Source of the DNA: Cyprinodon diabolis
Taxonomy: Eukaryota > Chordata > Actinopteri > Cyprinodontiformes > Cyprinodontidae
NCBI GenBank assembly: GCA_030533445.1
Contig: CM060080.1
Span: 10,272,717 to 10,336,716, forward strand
Direction of reading: 5' to 3'
Length of the DNA stretch: 64,000 nucleotides
In this document: positions 46,540 to 58,821 of the stretch, piece after piece
Position numbering within the stretch: the first letter of the stretch is position 1
Layout of the letters: the number at the start of each line of letters is the position of its first letter
Notes under the pieces: generated by a model
Database searches by the model: none
What the model saw: only the letters and a program-made list of their open reading frames with translations
What the model was told of the DNA's origin: nothing
Translations under genes and position numbers: made by a program

Positions 46540-48419
46540 AAAAGATTATTTTCCTCTAATCAAATGGACGTTAATTCGGTAAAAACGAAGAAAATGTCCT
46601 ATTTGCTTCCCTAACACATGCCCTTTTAGAAAGGTTTTTCGTCTTTTATTTTACCAATGTCATTTGTAACAGCTGAATGTTTACAGCAACATTTCAGGAC
46701 ATCCAGTGAATTTATGTTGATAAATAACAGATCATAACTAAATATCTGAGCATGCATGTAGTCATAGTATATGGTATTGACGTGCTTAGTTATGCAAGAC
46801 TAGTAGAGTTATAATGCTCCTCAACCTCTGACCCACCCTTGACAGTTGCATAAAGGGGATCCCCAGGAGGCTTTTTACTGCTAACGGACTCTGCACTGTC
46901 CACTTACAGTAACCGTGTTACAGTGCATCCTATAACCGAACGGTCCAATCTTGCACCCGGTTTCCTCTTGGTTTCCTCTTGGCTCTAGCTCCGACCAGAC
47001 TGTTATGATTAACAGGGGCTGGGTCTATTAGCTGTTGTTCCACAGTAAGGGAGAGAAAGAGAGATGAGCAGAAACAGCAGGGAGGGAGTTCCTGCGATGT
47101 TGGACCTGGTAAGGCCGAGGTAGCGTGCTTTCCCACTATAATTTAATCACATTCAGCTGTCTGCCTGTCCTCCGCTCAGCTCAGCAAAGCACATCAGGCA
47201 CCGTTGTGGTACAAACAGTCACAAGTATGCCCAATAACAAGTGAAACGTCTCCTTCCTCCCGTAGCTTCGAGAAGATCCCGGAGAACGCGGCTTAACATT
47301 ACAACAAGCTGCACTGTACACAGACGCAGGGAAACTAACCTAAATACTCAAACAACAATTCTTAAAGTGTGATGAAATAGCATTGAAACCGAAGCATGCA
47401 ATATGTTTTCTCTACAATTTAATTTGAAACACCAGGAGACCATAGCAATAAAAACCGTGAAATAAAGACTAAAATCCTTTGCCTTATCCCCAGAGGTTTT
47501 CCGCCACCTGCTATCCACCGTCTGTTGACACGAAAAAAACTCAGTTGGGCTCACTTTTAGCTTGAGTTCTGCTTGGGTCCTGGTGTTAAGAAACAAGTTG
47601 CAGTGTCTGCACAGTAAATACCACCCAGTACACAGCAACATCTGCAATGTCTGTCATCACCTTAACTTCCAAAACAGGGACAAAAACGCAGCCATAAGGG
47701 ACTGCTGTACATGCACTGTAGTTACTGAAGCAAGCAAATCAAATAGAGAGTTCACAGTAATTTGAATCAGGTAAGTATTATAAAAAATGTTTCTTTAAGT
47801 TTCTACCTCTTCTGACTGTTTAGATAATCTGAACAATAAGATGAAGTGGGACTAACCCTTTTGAAAACTTTTCAGATGGAAAAGCTTACCTCAAAATGGT
47901 CTAGAAACTTCAGGATGAGTACTGTCTAATGAAGTATTCAAATACAGAAACAACCGTATTTGTGCACCTTAGTTTTTATCAGCAGCATAATTTCAAGAAA
48001 ATCACATTTCAAGTTTAGTTTGCCAGCGTTATCCACACCGCTACAAGACTAATTCCTAGTATAATTTACTTATATTTAAAATCTGGTTGTATCAGAGTCA
48101 AAGAGGATGTTTTCTTCTTTTAGAGCTCATATCACCTCAAAAAAGTCAGAAGTGCCTACAATAAACCTCAGACAACAAACCAACACTAACAGACAGAGAT
48201 GGAGGTACAAAATGTGGTCCACAATCAGCCAACAACAATGGAAAAGATGAAAGATGCTATAAGCAAAGCACAATGTACCTACCAACTGCAGCCGTATCTT
48301 CAAACTTTCCCTCCTCAGCTATTATTTCCCTTTATTTCACTCCCGACAAATTCCCTCACTAAGCTCACTGCAAAGTTCTGCTCTCCTCCTGCATGTAAAT
48401 CATTTTTCACGACTTGTGA
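46540..48419. other. Gene-free stretch
   Basis: No exon or transposon was recognised. Confidence 0.45.
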
Positions 48420-48808
48420 GATGACTGTGGGAAGGAGAGAGAGAGAGGAAGGGAGAGAGAGTGGAGGCAGAAAGGATGACAGAGGGGCGGAGGAGTGGAG
48501 ATAATGGTTGGGAGGCAGACGACCAATGGGCCCAGAGCCTAATGGGGAGGAAAAGGGAAAAGAAAAAAAAAAGAAAAACAGGAATCAGGACACACCAATG
48601 AGGCGCAGCCTGGAGAGGGAGCACAGTCCGGAGGAGACTAAGAGAAAGAGAGAGCTTGCATGGAGAGTTAGAGATAGAGGGAGAGAGAAAGAAGAGCTGT
48701 GCATAGAGGATGAGCACGGCAGGAGGAGAGAGGCGAGAATCCCAGGCGAGATGGAGAGGCTGCAGATCAGAAAGAATGAAAAGAAAGAGAGGGAGAGAAA
48801 GAAAGAGC
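48420..48808. repeat. GA-rich low-complexity tract
   Basis: Strongly purine-biased on the plus strand (GAGAGAGAGAGGAAGGGAGA and similar). It lies just beyond the donor of the candidate minus-strand exon, where it forms a pyrimidine-rich intron start. Long frames here on both strands reflect this composition. Confidence 0.8.
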
Positions 48809-48816
48809 TGACTTAC

Positions 48817-49210
48817 CCGGGTACAGCCAGTGGCATCCTTCACACACCGCCTTGCAGACTCCACACACACATTCACCCACCCGGCGATAGAGGCGCACGC
48901 CGTGCTGCCGCTGAGACCAACCAATAGCAAAAACAACAAAGGAGAGGACTGCCAGAGCCGACTGGTATACCCTAAAGCAATTGTTCCTGTGTCTGTGTGT
49001 GTCAGGGGGAGAAACTGGAAGTGTGTATCAGAATGTGTTTGTGCAGAGAGGAAGAGACAGCTGAAGGAAGCTGAATCCCTCTGTTCTTGGTCCTATACAA
49101 GCTGAACTGCTTCCCTCCTCTCTATCTGATGTGTATCTGGCTCTTCTCTGTAAACTCGGCATGTATGTATCCTCCAATACTCTCCCGCCCCTGCTCTCCC
49201 TCTGCCTGCT
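48817..49210 (-). other. Candidate first exon of an unidentified minus-strand gene
   Basis: On the minus strand a strong donor, GTACCCGG followed by GTAAGTCAG, ends a segment that begins about 30 bp downstream of a TATAAGAG box. The last part is GC-rich (CAGCGGCAGCACGGCGTGCG, TCTATCGCCGGG). The open frame there would read a hydrophobic LLFLLLVGLSGSTACAS stretch, but it lacks an ATG nearby, so a 5' untranslated exon is as likely. The rest of the gene would be at lower coordinates or outside the window. Confidence 0.3.
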
Positions 49211-49235
49211 AACGCGCCCTCCCTTTCCTTTCTCC

Positions 49236-49243
49236 CTCTTATA
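49236..49243 (-). promoter_or_regulatory. Candidate TATA box
   Basis: TATAAGAG on the minus strand, in TGTATAAGAGGGAG. It lies roughly 30 bp upstream of the GGCGCGTTAGCAG region taken as the start of the candidate exon. Confidence 0.25.
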
Positions 49244-49249
49244 CATTTA

Positions 49250-51924
49250 TTCAGGGCTGCAGACTGTCTGCTCTCAGAGTCAGATCTTCCCACGGGGAAG
49301 AGAATGAGGGGAGGGAGATAGAGGGAGAACAGAGGAGGGCTGGAGACGATACTGAGCCATGTGGAACAGCTTCGGTGAATTCATTTTAAAAGGGATGGAC
49401 ACAAATGTGTGCTTTAAAAATAAAGAGAGATCAGCCTCACTTTTTCTTAAGTGCAAAATATTTTCTCAGACAGAAGGTGGGCATTGTGGAGCAGAAGACC
49501 CAAGCAAAGAACCGTCTGGAATCAGAAAACAAAAATTAAGCAAAAGATGCTTTACTGTTAAAAAAAAAAAAAAAAAAACTGCAGGGAAGGTGACTTCAAC
49601 CACATCAAATTGAAAAAAATATCTAGGCGTGGAAACAAAATACAAATCAAGCTGAAAAAGACACTGAAGTCATGATTTGTGGCATAAGCATGACAGTACA
49701 ACGCTTGAAAAAGTAATCTTTAGCTATTTTTACAGTTTGTCATTAAACAGCCACAAACCTCATATATTGATTACTGGAATATTTGGGGAAGGATTTTACA
49801 TGGAAGAAAAACTTTAAATGTTACTAATTATAAAAAGCTGAAAGGTATGTTGTGCATTTATTCTAAACCCTATTATAGTTTAAGAACCATTCTTAACAAT
49901 TAATAGTAAAAGGCTTTTGTGTCTGTGTCTAAATGTAACTTACAATATTGTCTGATCTTGTTTTCAAAGCAGCTCAAGCTTAATCACATTGTATTGATAT
50001 AATCTACAGACATATTTCCCAATTCTTACTGAAATTTCTCAATTAGGTTTAGATTAAGACTTTGACTAGGCCCATTTAAAGGGCCTAGTCAAAGTTTCTC
50101 TAGCCTCATTATATTAGTAGACATCTTAATGCCATGTGTTTTTTTTAGCAGTGCATGGATACAGAAGCAGGGACAGCTTCATATATAAAGATATAACAGA
50201 TTTGCTAGGATATGAAATCCAATAGAATCTCAGAAATATTTTACAAGGAAAAAAACATGCAATGCTATACATTTGTCTGTTGTAAAACAGCAAGGCTCAG
50301 AAATAGCTGTACCAGCCAACTCAGCTGCAGAGCCAGACTCGCAGTCGAGGGACTTAAAATTGAAATATAAGAAATAAGATTCAAAGAACAAACAATACAG
50401 TAAAGATCAGTGAATCAATGAATTGAAATAAAACCTTCAATATTAAGACTTTGTCAAAGATATGTGTGGGGAAAAACCTCTCAATTAGATTTTCCTTCTT
50501 GTCAAGGGGGATATTAATCAATGAAAATAATGAAATGGAAGCCATCCATCTATCTGGGAATCATAATTTGCAGTCTGTTAGTTTTAGTACCTTTCAGTTT
50601 TAAATGTTTTTCTTATTGCAGCAATAGATGGATTGATGGATACTTTCCCTATTTGAAACAATATATGCAGAGATGCCCAATATTCGCCGTTGACATCATT
50701 ATCAGCTGTTATTATTTGTTTTTTTTTTATATATGTAATTTTTTTTATTAATGTTGCTGAGGATTTAGAGCACTTTTTAAATGAGGCACTAAAAGGTCTT
50801 TCTTTAGATCTATCTGTAATTATTCAGTGTATTTAGTTATTGTTGTGTTCTTAACACTAGGAAAATATTAAATGACAGATGGCATTGATATTAATGTTTG
50901 CGTCATTTTTAGCAAAATATCAAAACCTAACAGAAGCCATTGGGTCCTGCAGCTGCAACTTTAATAACAAAGTTACCTATTTGGAGACATGTCTCACTAC
51001 AGTCTTAGCTTTTCTAATAAACAACAGCTAGCTCAGCTAAATACTGTTTATGACACCTAATCAGATATGCATTTTGTTCTCTACAGTAGTGTCACTACCT
51101 CTACAGATATACTGTACATCTAGGTGTCCCTAAATAATATTATTATGGTATTAAAATTATTTATTTCTATTTTAACTCTTTAAAAAATGCTCATACACAT
51201 CTTTAAAAAATGTTTTATGACTTTTGTGACACTATTTTGATGCTTTTTACATTTTCATCATTGAACTGCTTCTCTGACGTCATCATCGGACATGCTCAGA
51301 GCAGTCCGACAAATTATGATTAAACCATGTTTATCTGCATTTTTGTTGTTTCTTTCTTTAGATTACGCACTATATACACCATAAGGTTGAAACAAAACAA
51401 AAAAGATTAAACTCAAAAAGGCTAGATTTATGTTTAAGTCAAAAGCTGAAAAAGTTAGTTCCTGGGAGTAGCGTAGGATCCCATTTCCGATGCAGATCAG
51501 GCAGAGACGAATGATAAAACAGAGAGAATTTGAAGGCATTTATTTTCTCAGGAAATACATTATTTACGTTTAACACATTATAGTTTAGTACGTTTACTAT
51601 TTTTGGGAAGGGAAAAAACGTAATTTAGATATTTTTAACAAAATAAAATAGAGGACGACCCGGATGTATATCTGGATGCGCAAATGAGCTGATGGCACAT
51701 GTGCAGAATGGATTGTGCTTAGAAAGTGTTAGAAAGCTTAGATTCTCCACAATTCAAGCAACAATTTCATTTTATGGACACAGTGAACACCAAAGCACAA
51801 TTAACACAGATATAGCAGCATGTCAAAATTTAAATGTGACAAGCAACCATGACAACATACCTTTGAAGGAATATCATAAATCCAATCTTCAATTGATTGT
51901 ACTCCATTCCATCCATGGCTACAA
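49250..51924. other. Gene-free stretch
   Basis: An A-run at 49561-49580 and a perfect 15-bp hairpin at 50059-50095. No exon or terminal-repeat element was recognised. Confidence 0.45.
50059..50095. repeat. Perfect 15-bp inverted repeat
   Basis: ACTTTGACTAGGCCC, 7-nt spacer ATTTAAA, exact inverse. The AGATTAAGACTTTGACTAGG context resembles a known fish dispersed repeat, so this may be a transposon centre or end-to-end junction. Confidence 0.85.
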
Positions 51925-52087
51925 AGTCATGATGGCGATTATTTTACATCCAAGTACTATGTAGTTCTTCATATATACACATACATATCCATTTCAAACA
52001 GATGGTATCTGTATGGCATCGGTATCGGCCAATACTGCACAGCCAGGTATGGTATTGGGGCCAAAAAATAGCATCGCTACAACACTA
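51925..52087. mobile_element. hAT MITE, TAGTTTTGCACCGATACC family, right-hand fragment
   Basis: Shares CATGATGGCGATTATTTTAC, ATCCAAGTACTATGTAG, GGTATCTGTATGGCATCGG and the terminus (inverse TAGTGTTGTAGCGATGC) with the copies at 36513 and 59532. The left half is missing. Confidence 0.75.
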
Positions 52088-52381
52088 ATATATATATACC
52101 GGTTAATTATCAGATGAAAATAAAAAAAAGTGGAAAATACTTGCTTCATAAATGTTTTGCGGTCATCAACATGCTTAGGTGTTATTCTATGGGTCAAATG
52201 GCACAATTTGGCACAATCTGGCACATTTTTTTTCCAGTTGTGGTTGACATGACGTAGAACTAATGTAATACAATGAGACATGCCTATTCTCAAGCATGTC
52301 TTTATTACTGCTGTTCAAAAAACTAAAAACTATTATTTTCTAGAAGAAAAAAGAAAACAACTTGAGTCATATTTGAACTGT

Positions 52382-52408
52382 GCCATTGTGCGGTGCCTAG
52401 GGAGCAGT
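52382..52408 (-). mobile_element. 27-bp fragment of the SINE seen at 55061
   Basis: GCCATTGTGCGGTGCCTAGG plus AGCAGT is identical to 55170-55196. Neither flank continues the match. Confidence 0.55.
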
Positions 52409-53479
52409 TTAGGCTGTGCTTTACTCACACTATTTTCATGTATATTTTCAGAAACTAGAAGGTGTTAACTTTCAAATGATGTGTCACACATGTAATTTTG
52501 GGTTACAGTTCCTCAATTATTTGCTATTCCATTTGGGTATGCAAAATAGGCAAGGATTACCCAAAGTAGGTGGGTTTTAAGAAGAGACTCCATGACTTCT
52601 AAATGTACTGAGTTCTGCGATTAGATTTCAAAACATCCGGGAGACCATTTCAGAGATTTTAACAATCTTACCAATCCTTCATCTGAGGAGTGCACAACTA
52701 ATAGTTGTCCTGTGAACAGATTCTTTTACCTTCCGCAGGACTATCATGGGCCTCCTAACTATTGCCAGGACTGAGACTGGCTTTGCCTGCCTAGTCAGTT
52801 AAGGTGAACAGCTATTTGTTGCTAGGTTGTAAATACCTAGAGACAATTTATTATGTCTTCATCCACTGACATGGGAGCTGGCTCGGAGCTGTATTTCCTG
52901 GATGGGGCCGCCTTTTACAGTTGCCTTTTGTGTCTCTGCTTCTATCTCCTTGGCCTTGAGAACGTTGAAGACTCACGCTGTAGAGAGACTTTTCTTCAGT
53001 ACAAACATGGAAGCTGGTTCAAGCTAATGGGAAGATGAGGAAAGTTTGACAAAGGCCGGTCCTGAGAGACACTTTAAGAGGCTGCAAAAGGTTTGAGACA
53101 GGGCTGGAGGTCCACATAATTGCCAACCATACATTTGAAAAACAAACATAATAAAAAAATTTTATTTCTGGTTAATTTGTCTCAATTGAAACTGATGACG
53201 ATCAAAAATAGGTATTTAGGCAACTGCGCGCGTAATTTAGGTTTGGTTGGAAATCACAGAAACGTACAACTAACCCAGGGAAACAGACTAACATGTAAAA
53301 AACAAGGATAAAAGAACAGAAATAAACCAACCAATCCTTTGAACCACTCAATGTGATATATTCGACTAGATTAAGGTTGCAGAGAAAGATACAATATGTT
53401 AACCCAGAGAAAGTATATGACTGAATGCTGGCTTGCTGTTAATTAACACCCTCCCTCACTACCTTTGCAACTTCGAGGC
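52409..53479. other. Gene-free stretch
   Basis: No feature recognised. Confidence 0.5.
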
Positions 53480-54080
53480 TGGCTGAGCACCAGAATTGAA
53501 GAGTGGGGAGGATGAATGAGTATTGAAGCTGGCTATCCGCTGCCATGTGTTCACCGATGAGCCCTGCTAACAAAGCAGAGGACACTTTTTACAATATAAT
53601 CAAGCTCTAACCATAAATAGGGTGACATTCACATGCACTCATATGAATGAAATTGGGAATAACAATGCATAATTTCCATATTTACCCAGAATTACAAACA
53701 CAGGGAATGCTAATTTGATCCCCAGGACATCGTCATAATTAGATTATAAATTAGGTTAATTTCTTACTGGACAAGAGGTGTTAATACATTCGCTTTCTCA
53801 TGGTGAGATTGGTACTGCAGCAGCCCCTCCAGGCAGAGCTGCATATTTGGGACTCCTCACTTGGTTCAGATAACCAATAACATTTTCAAATGAAGCTACA
53901 TAAATATTCAGATTTGCATCCAAAACATGGGCATATGCTGCTCATACCAAGAATGCCTGCATAAGCAGCATAATGTTTTGATGTTCCTCATAACAGTAAA
54001 AACAAATCAAATGCCACCCAGCAGTGTTTTACAGAACCAACAAGCTCTGCTCTCCAGGAACGCTGCCAGGCAGCTGAAGA
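53480..54080. promoter_or_regulatory. Possible conserved noncoding element
   Basis: A repeat-free block with dense TAAT/ATTA cores (TCGTCATAATTAGATTATAA, GTTAATACATTCGC) and octamer-like ATTTGCAT sequence (GATTTGCATCC). No frame is present. Assigned on texture only. Confidence 0.3.
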
Positions 54081-54771
54081 AGGCATGATAAGTACTCCTG
54101 TGGGTTGGGACACAGACGCCCTCAGGGCGTTCAATATTACCAAATTCAAATTTTTATTTGGCTATGTTAATGCCAATCAAACACAATTAATTTACCCAAC
54201 TATCTTAAATAAACAATTGGGAGGAATGGGCACAACACAACAAACAGGGAATAATTTGAGAAATCTGAATAGATTTGGATTATAGTTGCTGAAAATGATC
54301 TGGCTAATTGTTGAAAATGCATAAATGTTTTCCCTTGAATCTTACCAAAATCATGTTTACACATAAAAATTTATAAATGTGGGCTAAGCAAAGGTAAAAA
54401 AAATGCTACAATTGAAATTAAATGAGATTAAGATATTTTATAGTACTAGATATGGTAATAAATCAGTGCTCAGATTTGATAAGGATTCCTAAGGTAACAC
54501 CTTCTTCAACTACCCAACCAATCCAAGGTGCCATTGGGTAGCAGATTAATTTATTTGCAACTAACCAACAATACTTATGAAAGCTCAAATTATTCCTGCT
54601 TTATAGCATCTGATTTAAACAATGATAGCAGAAAATAAGTACAGCTTTGATTTATACAAAACAAATAATATAGGCAAACATGCAGTAAAATACTGCGGTG
54701 CAACCAAATTAATGCTGCCTTAAACAGAAGTAATTTAGGTTAATTTATAAATCAGTTTCTACAAATACTGG
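54081..54771. other. Gene-free stretch
   Basis: No feature recognised. Confidence 0.5.
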
Positions 54772-55481
54772 CTGTGTCCAAACGTCCACCCTAGCCCTAA
54801 ATCCCTCCATCACTATATAGAGCAGGGACTATATAGTGGACTTTATAGTGAAGTCAGTTAACTATACTGAGTGTTTGGACAGATGATCGCTACTTTTTGC
54901 TCGCTGTTGGTCACATGACTCCGCCTTCCTGCACGGTTCCTGTGGCATCTTTGTTATTAGTCGCTGCTGTAGGGTAGCGACAGCCGCAGGCGACATCGGG
55001 CTGCTGTGACAACAAATCCAATAATGCTTTGCGAGTAGAGCTCTCCATGCAAAACATTCGGTGATATATCATTTATTTTTCAGCTTTTATTGTCATTACA
55101 CTGTGACAATTACAGAGCAGAGAAATGAACTCTCTGCATTTAACCCATCCCCTTGGGGAGCAGTGGGCTGCCATTGTGCGGTGCCTAGGGAGCAGTGTGG
55201 GGTTAAGGATCTTTGCTCAGGGACCAAGAGTTGCAGTCTGCTGTAGTGGAGCTCAAACTCAGAACCTTAGGATCCCAAGCTCTATGGTTTAACGACTAGG
55301 CCACCACTTCCCAGTGACCATGGATAATCACTACTTTCCAAGGTGCATTCTGGGAAATTTTTTTAGCCCACAATTTTTTCATTCTTTCATTTCTTTCGGA
55401 CACTAATTTAAAATGGCATAATCACTATGTAGTGCCCTCTATAGTGCCCTATATAGTAATTAGGGTGTACATTCTGACACA
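54772..55481. mobile_element. MITE with CTGTGTCCAAACGT ends, split by a SINE
   Basis: Left end CTGTGTCCAAACGTCCACCC; the inverse of the right end is CTGTGTCAGAATGTACACCC. Both halves carry ACTATATAG-type motifs subterminally. A second, 3'-truncated copy at 61439-61710 shares TTAGTCGCTGCTG, GTAGCGACAGCC and GGGCTGCTGTGACA. The SINE at 55061-55313 sits in its middle. Confidence 0.7.
55061..55313 (-). mobile_element. tRNA-derived SINE of a second family, minus orientation
   Basis: Read on the minus strand the head is GGGAAGTGGTGGCCTAGTCG (A box), followed by a B-box-like GGTTCTGAGTTTGAGCTCC. The body contains the inverse of CTCTGCATTTAACCCATCCC and GGGGAGCAGTGGGCTGCC, characteristic of a common fish SINE. 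It lacks the GGATGG tail of the other family. Confidence 0.75.
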
Positions 55482-56223
55482 GTTGTTCATGATCGTGGAA
55501 CTGATGTCTGGTCTGATTGCTCATTTCACACACCTGTTTATCTCCGCCCAGTTCTCATTACCCACTTATCAGCTCCACCTGCTTAGTCTCTATTTAACCA
55601 GCCTTCAGATGAGTCATCAGTGCGAGATTATTTTCAAGCCATCTGTGAGAATTATTCTAGCATTCCTGTATTCTGATTACCTGATCCTGACCTGCTCTGC
55701 CTCTGGACCTCTGAGCCTGCCTGTCACTGTCTGATCATTTCGCCCAACCTGTTCTAGGTATACCTAGAACTGTGACCCGACTTCTTCCTGCATGCTTCCT
55801 CGGCACCTCGTCAGATCTCTGACCTGGCTCTGTCTACCGAGCATGACTCCAACACCTGCTTTTGCTTCGCCCTGTGGATTATCCTGCCTACATGCGTCTG
55901 CTTGGTTATGATCTCCTGCCTGTCCTCCGACCAACGATACATCAGCGTCTGGGACTCTGTGCGGGGACCACCGCGCCACATTGGCAGCCAACTGGCTGCA
56001 ACCAACCTCACCCTCTGAGCTTGGACTGAATTATAAGATCAGGTTAGAGACTCACAAGTTTGTTATCATCCACCTTCAGAAAGACATCGTCACTAACCTA
56101 CTGTCTCCTACTGCAGAGGTTCCTGCCTTAGTTGCTGATTACTTAGGTTTCGTTTTCAATAAACATTTTGTGAAATCGGTTTATCTGCCTTGAATATTGG
56201 ATTCTACTGTTGGGAGCCTGACA
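55482..56223 (+). mobile_element. Probable solo LTR
   Basis: Starts near TGTTCATGATCGTGG and ends near GGGAGCCTGACA, consistent with TG...CA ends. AATAAA is at 56158-56163, about 60 bp before the 3' end, as in fish Gypsy-type LTRs. No coding region or second LTR is nearby. A 5-bp target duplication is not evident, so the ends are uncertain. The first part (55491-55590) resembles the inverse of 58010-58095. Confidence 0.4.
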
Positions 56224-57833
56224 CACACAACTAAACCACAACTAAGTTAAAAAAAAGTTCTGGTTTCAGAATGTTTTATGTAGCTGAGTAAAATAATCAA
56301 AAATGTTCAGTGGACTGTTTTTGTCCTATAGAAAGTACTTACCAAAGCGTTAGCTGAAGTTTTTAATAATTACTTTCTGTCCTTGGATGCTCATACTGAG
56401 GTTTTATACAGGAAGTGGTTATGCCTTATGCTTTGGTGTATTTATAATTCCTGATAAGCCCAATGCTAATTATGTCACCAGTAGTTGTATTTATCACTGA
56501 GAAATATATACATTTTACAAAACTTGCAAGTGTAAGAGTGTAGTATTTACTGAACGGGCAGTACTTACTCAACAAATGGGAAGACATTTTTTAATCATGT
56601 GAAATTTTAATATTACATTTTCCCCTTCATTTGCAATGGAAGCGAATAATGGAAAGAAATTGTCTGACTTTTTTCTCTTTGTTTATTGTATTAAGGAATA
56701 TACCTTAAAATCAAGGAAAACAAGGACTCGCCAATTCTTTTTTTTTCAATTCTGTGTTTTTGTAGATTACTCATAGCGTGTATATATGAGATGTGAAATT
56801 AATGTCTGTAAGATAACAGGCAGAATGAGTTACAGAAAAGGGTTCAATCACCATATTTCCCAAGAATCAAAGTGTTTCTAGTTTCAGTAGACCGTTTCTT
56901 ACTCCATTTTAGTATATATATTCTTTGTATATATGAAAATATGAAATATTGTTTCATATGTGTTTCATATGTCCCATAATGGTTTCATATGTGTTTACAA
57001 AATAAAACCTTTATCTAAAACCTTTTAGTTTTGGGTGAGAGAAAACACCTGCAAATCAGAGGAAATTAAGCAGACGTCAAAGCGGGGACAATGGGAGGAG
57101 CAGCTCTTGTTGTTGAGCTTAGAGGTGTTGATGCTACAGAGTGGAAGGAAGCGAGCACTAGGGACCTGAAGGAGTGGGGGAGGAAGACGCCTGTTGTGTG
57201 TTGGGATTTGGGATGATAGCAAGGAGAAGGTGAGGGCCTGTTGTTCAGTGGGACTAAGGGAGGAGAGCAGGTGAGGCGATGGGGGAGGAGAGGGAGAGAC
57301 GTGTATAAGGGAGAAGAGGTTGTTTCGCTGGTGTATTGGGAGTAAAAACCGAAGGAACAACAAGCTTCAGCCTACTTATGTACAGTATGTGTTTGTGGAG
57401 GTGTGTGTGTGAGAGAGACAGCGAGAGGGTGATACGCTAGGGTCTTTGCAATGGGATGACAAATGTGCCAGACATGAAAGACCAGAGAGCAAAGAAATCC
57501 ACAGGGAACCTCTGTACCTGCACACAAGCACATCTGCACACAGCAGCATCAAAAAACATTGTAGCCGATCAACACAGCAACACATGCATTTGGACTATGC
57601 ACATTCTGCACGGAAAATCTAATTTGTCTATTTAAAACTTACAGATAAACTCCCCCCTCTAATTGGGGGTATCTAACACTGATTTAAAGCAGTTTCTTCA
57701 GTATTTTTTATGAAAAAGGTTACATTTCTAAAGAACACATGGCTGTTACTTCTGTGATCCTTTTTGGAATGATTATTTTAAGATTCCATGTTGTTTATTT
57801 GTTCATTTTAATTCAATCGGAAAGGTGAGATGC
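56224..57833. other. Gene-free stretch
   Basis: A purine-rich tract on the plus strand at 57090-57300 keeps minus-strand frames open. No exon or transposon was recognised. Confidence 0.45.
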
Positions 57834-58100
57834 TGGTGAAGATTCTCAGTCTTCCAGGTCATAGTCATTCCAACAAAAGTAAAAAAAAAAAACAATCCAC
57901 TGGACTTTGTTTCCAGGTTTGAAGAAGTTTTGCTTCCCATCCAGGAAGCAAAAAAGCTAAACTCAACGCTAATTCTGACATTTCGAAATGAAAAAGCTTC
58001 CTGGTTAGACAGATGAGCGGTAATGAGAAACTGGGCGGAGATAGGCAGGTGAATGGAACAAACTATTAAGCCAGTCATCAACGCCAAAATCATGACAGAA
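57834..58100 (-). repeat. Dispersed repeat, minus copy, in two parts
   Basis: 57834-57990 is an inverse relative of 40030-40150 (inverse of CCAGGTCATAGTCATTCCAA and TCCAGGAAGC). 58010-58095 is an inverse relative of the solo LTR's first part (inverse of GGGCGGAGATAGGCAGGTGA). The two together suggest one retroelement whose LTR or untranslated region contains both blocks. Confidence 0.45.
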
Positions 58101-58821
58101 TGTACAAATTAACTGAGCTACAAATTTAACCAATTTTCCAAAACATTCATTGACAATTTTGTCTTTAATCTATCTTATAAACCTTAAAGTTTTCATCAGA
58201 CTTATTTATATACATTTGCATATATTCTCTTGCATAAATTACTTTTAAAACCTTATAGGACATGAGATTCAAATGTCTCCAACTCATTCAAAATTTCAAC
58301 GAACCTCTGTCTACACATCACAAAAAATGGATACATAGTTTATCAGTAAGCACCTTTGTATCTAAAACACAACTGTTTAATATCCATCCAACATTCCCTC
58401 ATCCCTGCCGGAGGGTTGGTGTTAGCTCCAGCAATCATTGGACCAGGGTGATCTGTAAACAGGTGAGTTCTTGCAGAAAAAACCCAGGGCAGTATTTTAA
58501 CTCAGGATATTCTTGCTGTAAAGCAAAAATACTAACAAATCAAAATTGTCAGTAAAGTCACTTTCAAAGGATTAACAAATAGATGTTAATCCTATCTTTG
58601 ATAGTTTTTTCTCTTTAAAATCTGTTTAAAATCACCAAAGGTTTGCAAATTACTCAGAGCTAGAAGCTGAATACAGTACATATGGGTGGTTTGTATGAAT
58701 TCATTTCAGTTTGTTTTGTTTTTGTTTGTGTATAAATTACCTGTCAGAAAAATGCAAAGATTTTCCATCATTTGAATCTGTGTGGCGAGGGCTTTTGAAA
58801 CAGAGCATCCAGCGGCTGAGC
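58101..58821. other. Gene-free stretch
   Basis: No feature recognised. Confidence 0.5.

Noticed and set aside
48400..48939. A 179-codon minus-strand frame rich in Leu/Ser, with a signal-peptide-like start
   Set aside because: Most of it is the complement of the GA-rich tract downstream of a strong splice donor, and the start codon is not ATG. Only the part before the donor is kept, as a candidate exon.
55482..56223. A full LTR retrotransposon
   Set aside because: No gag/pol frame or second LTR is present within the window, so only a solo LTR is proposed.
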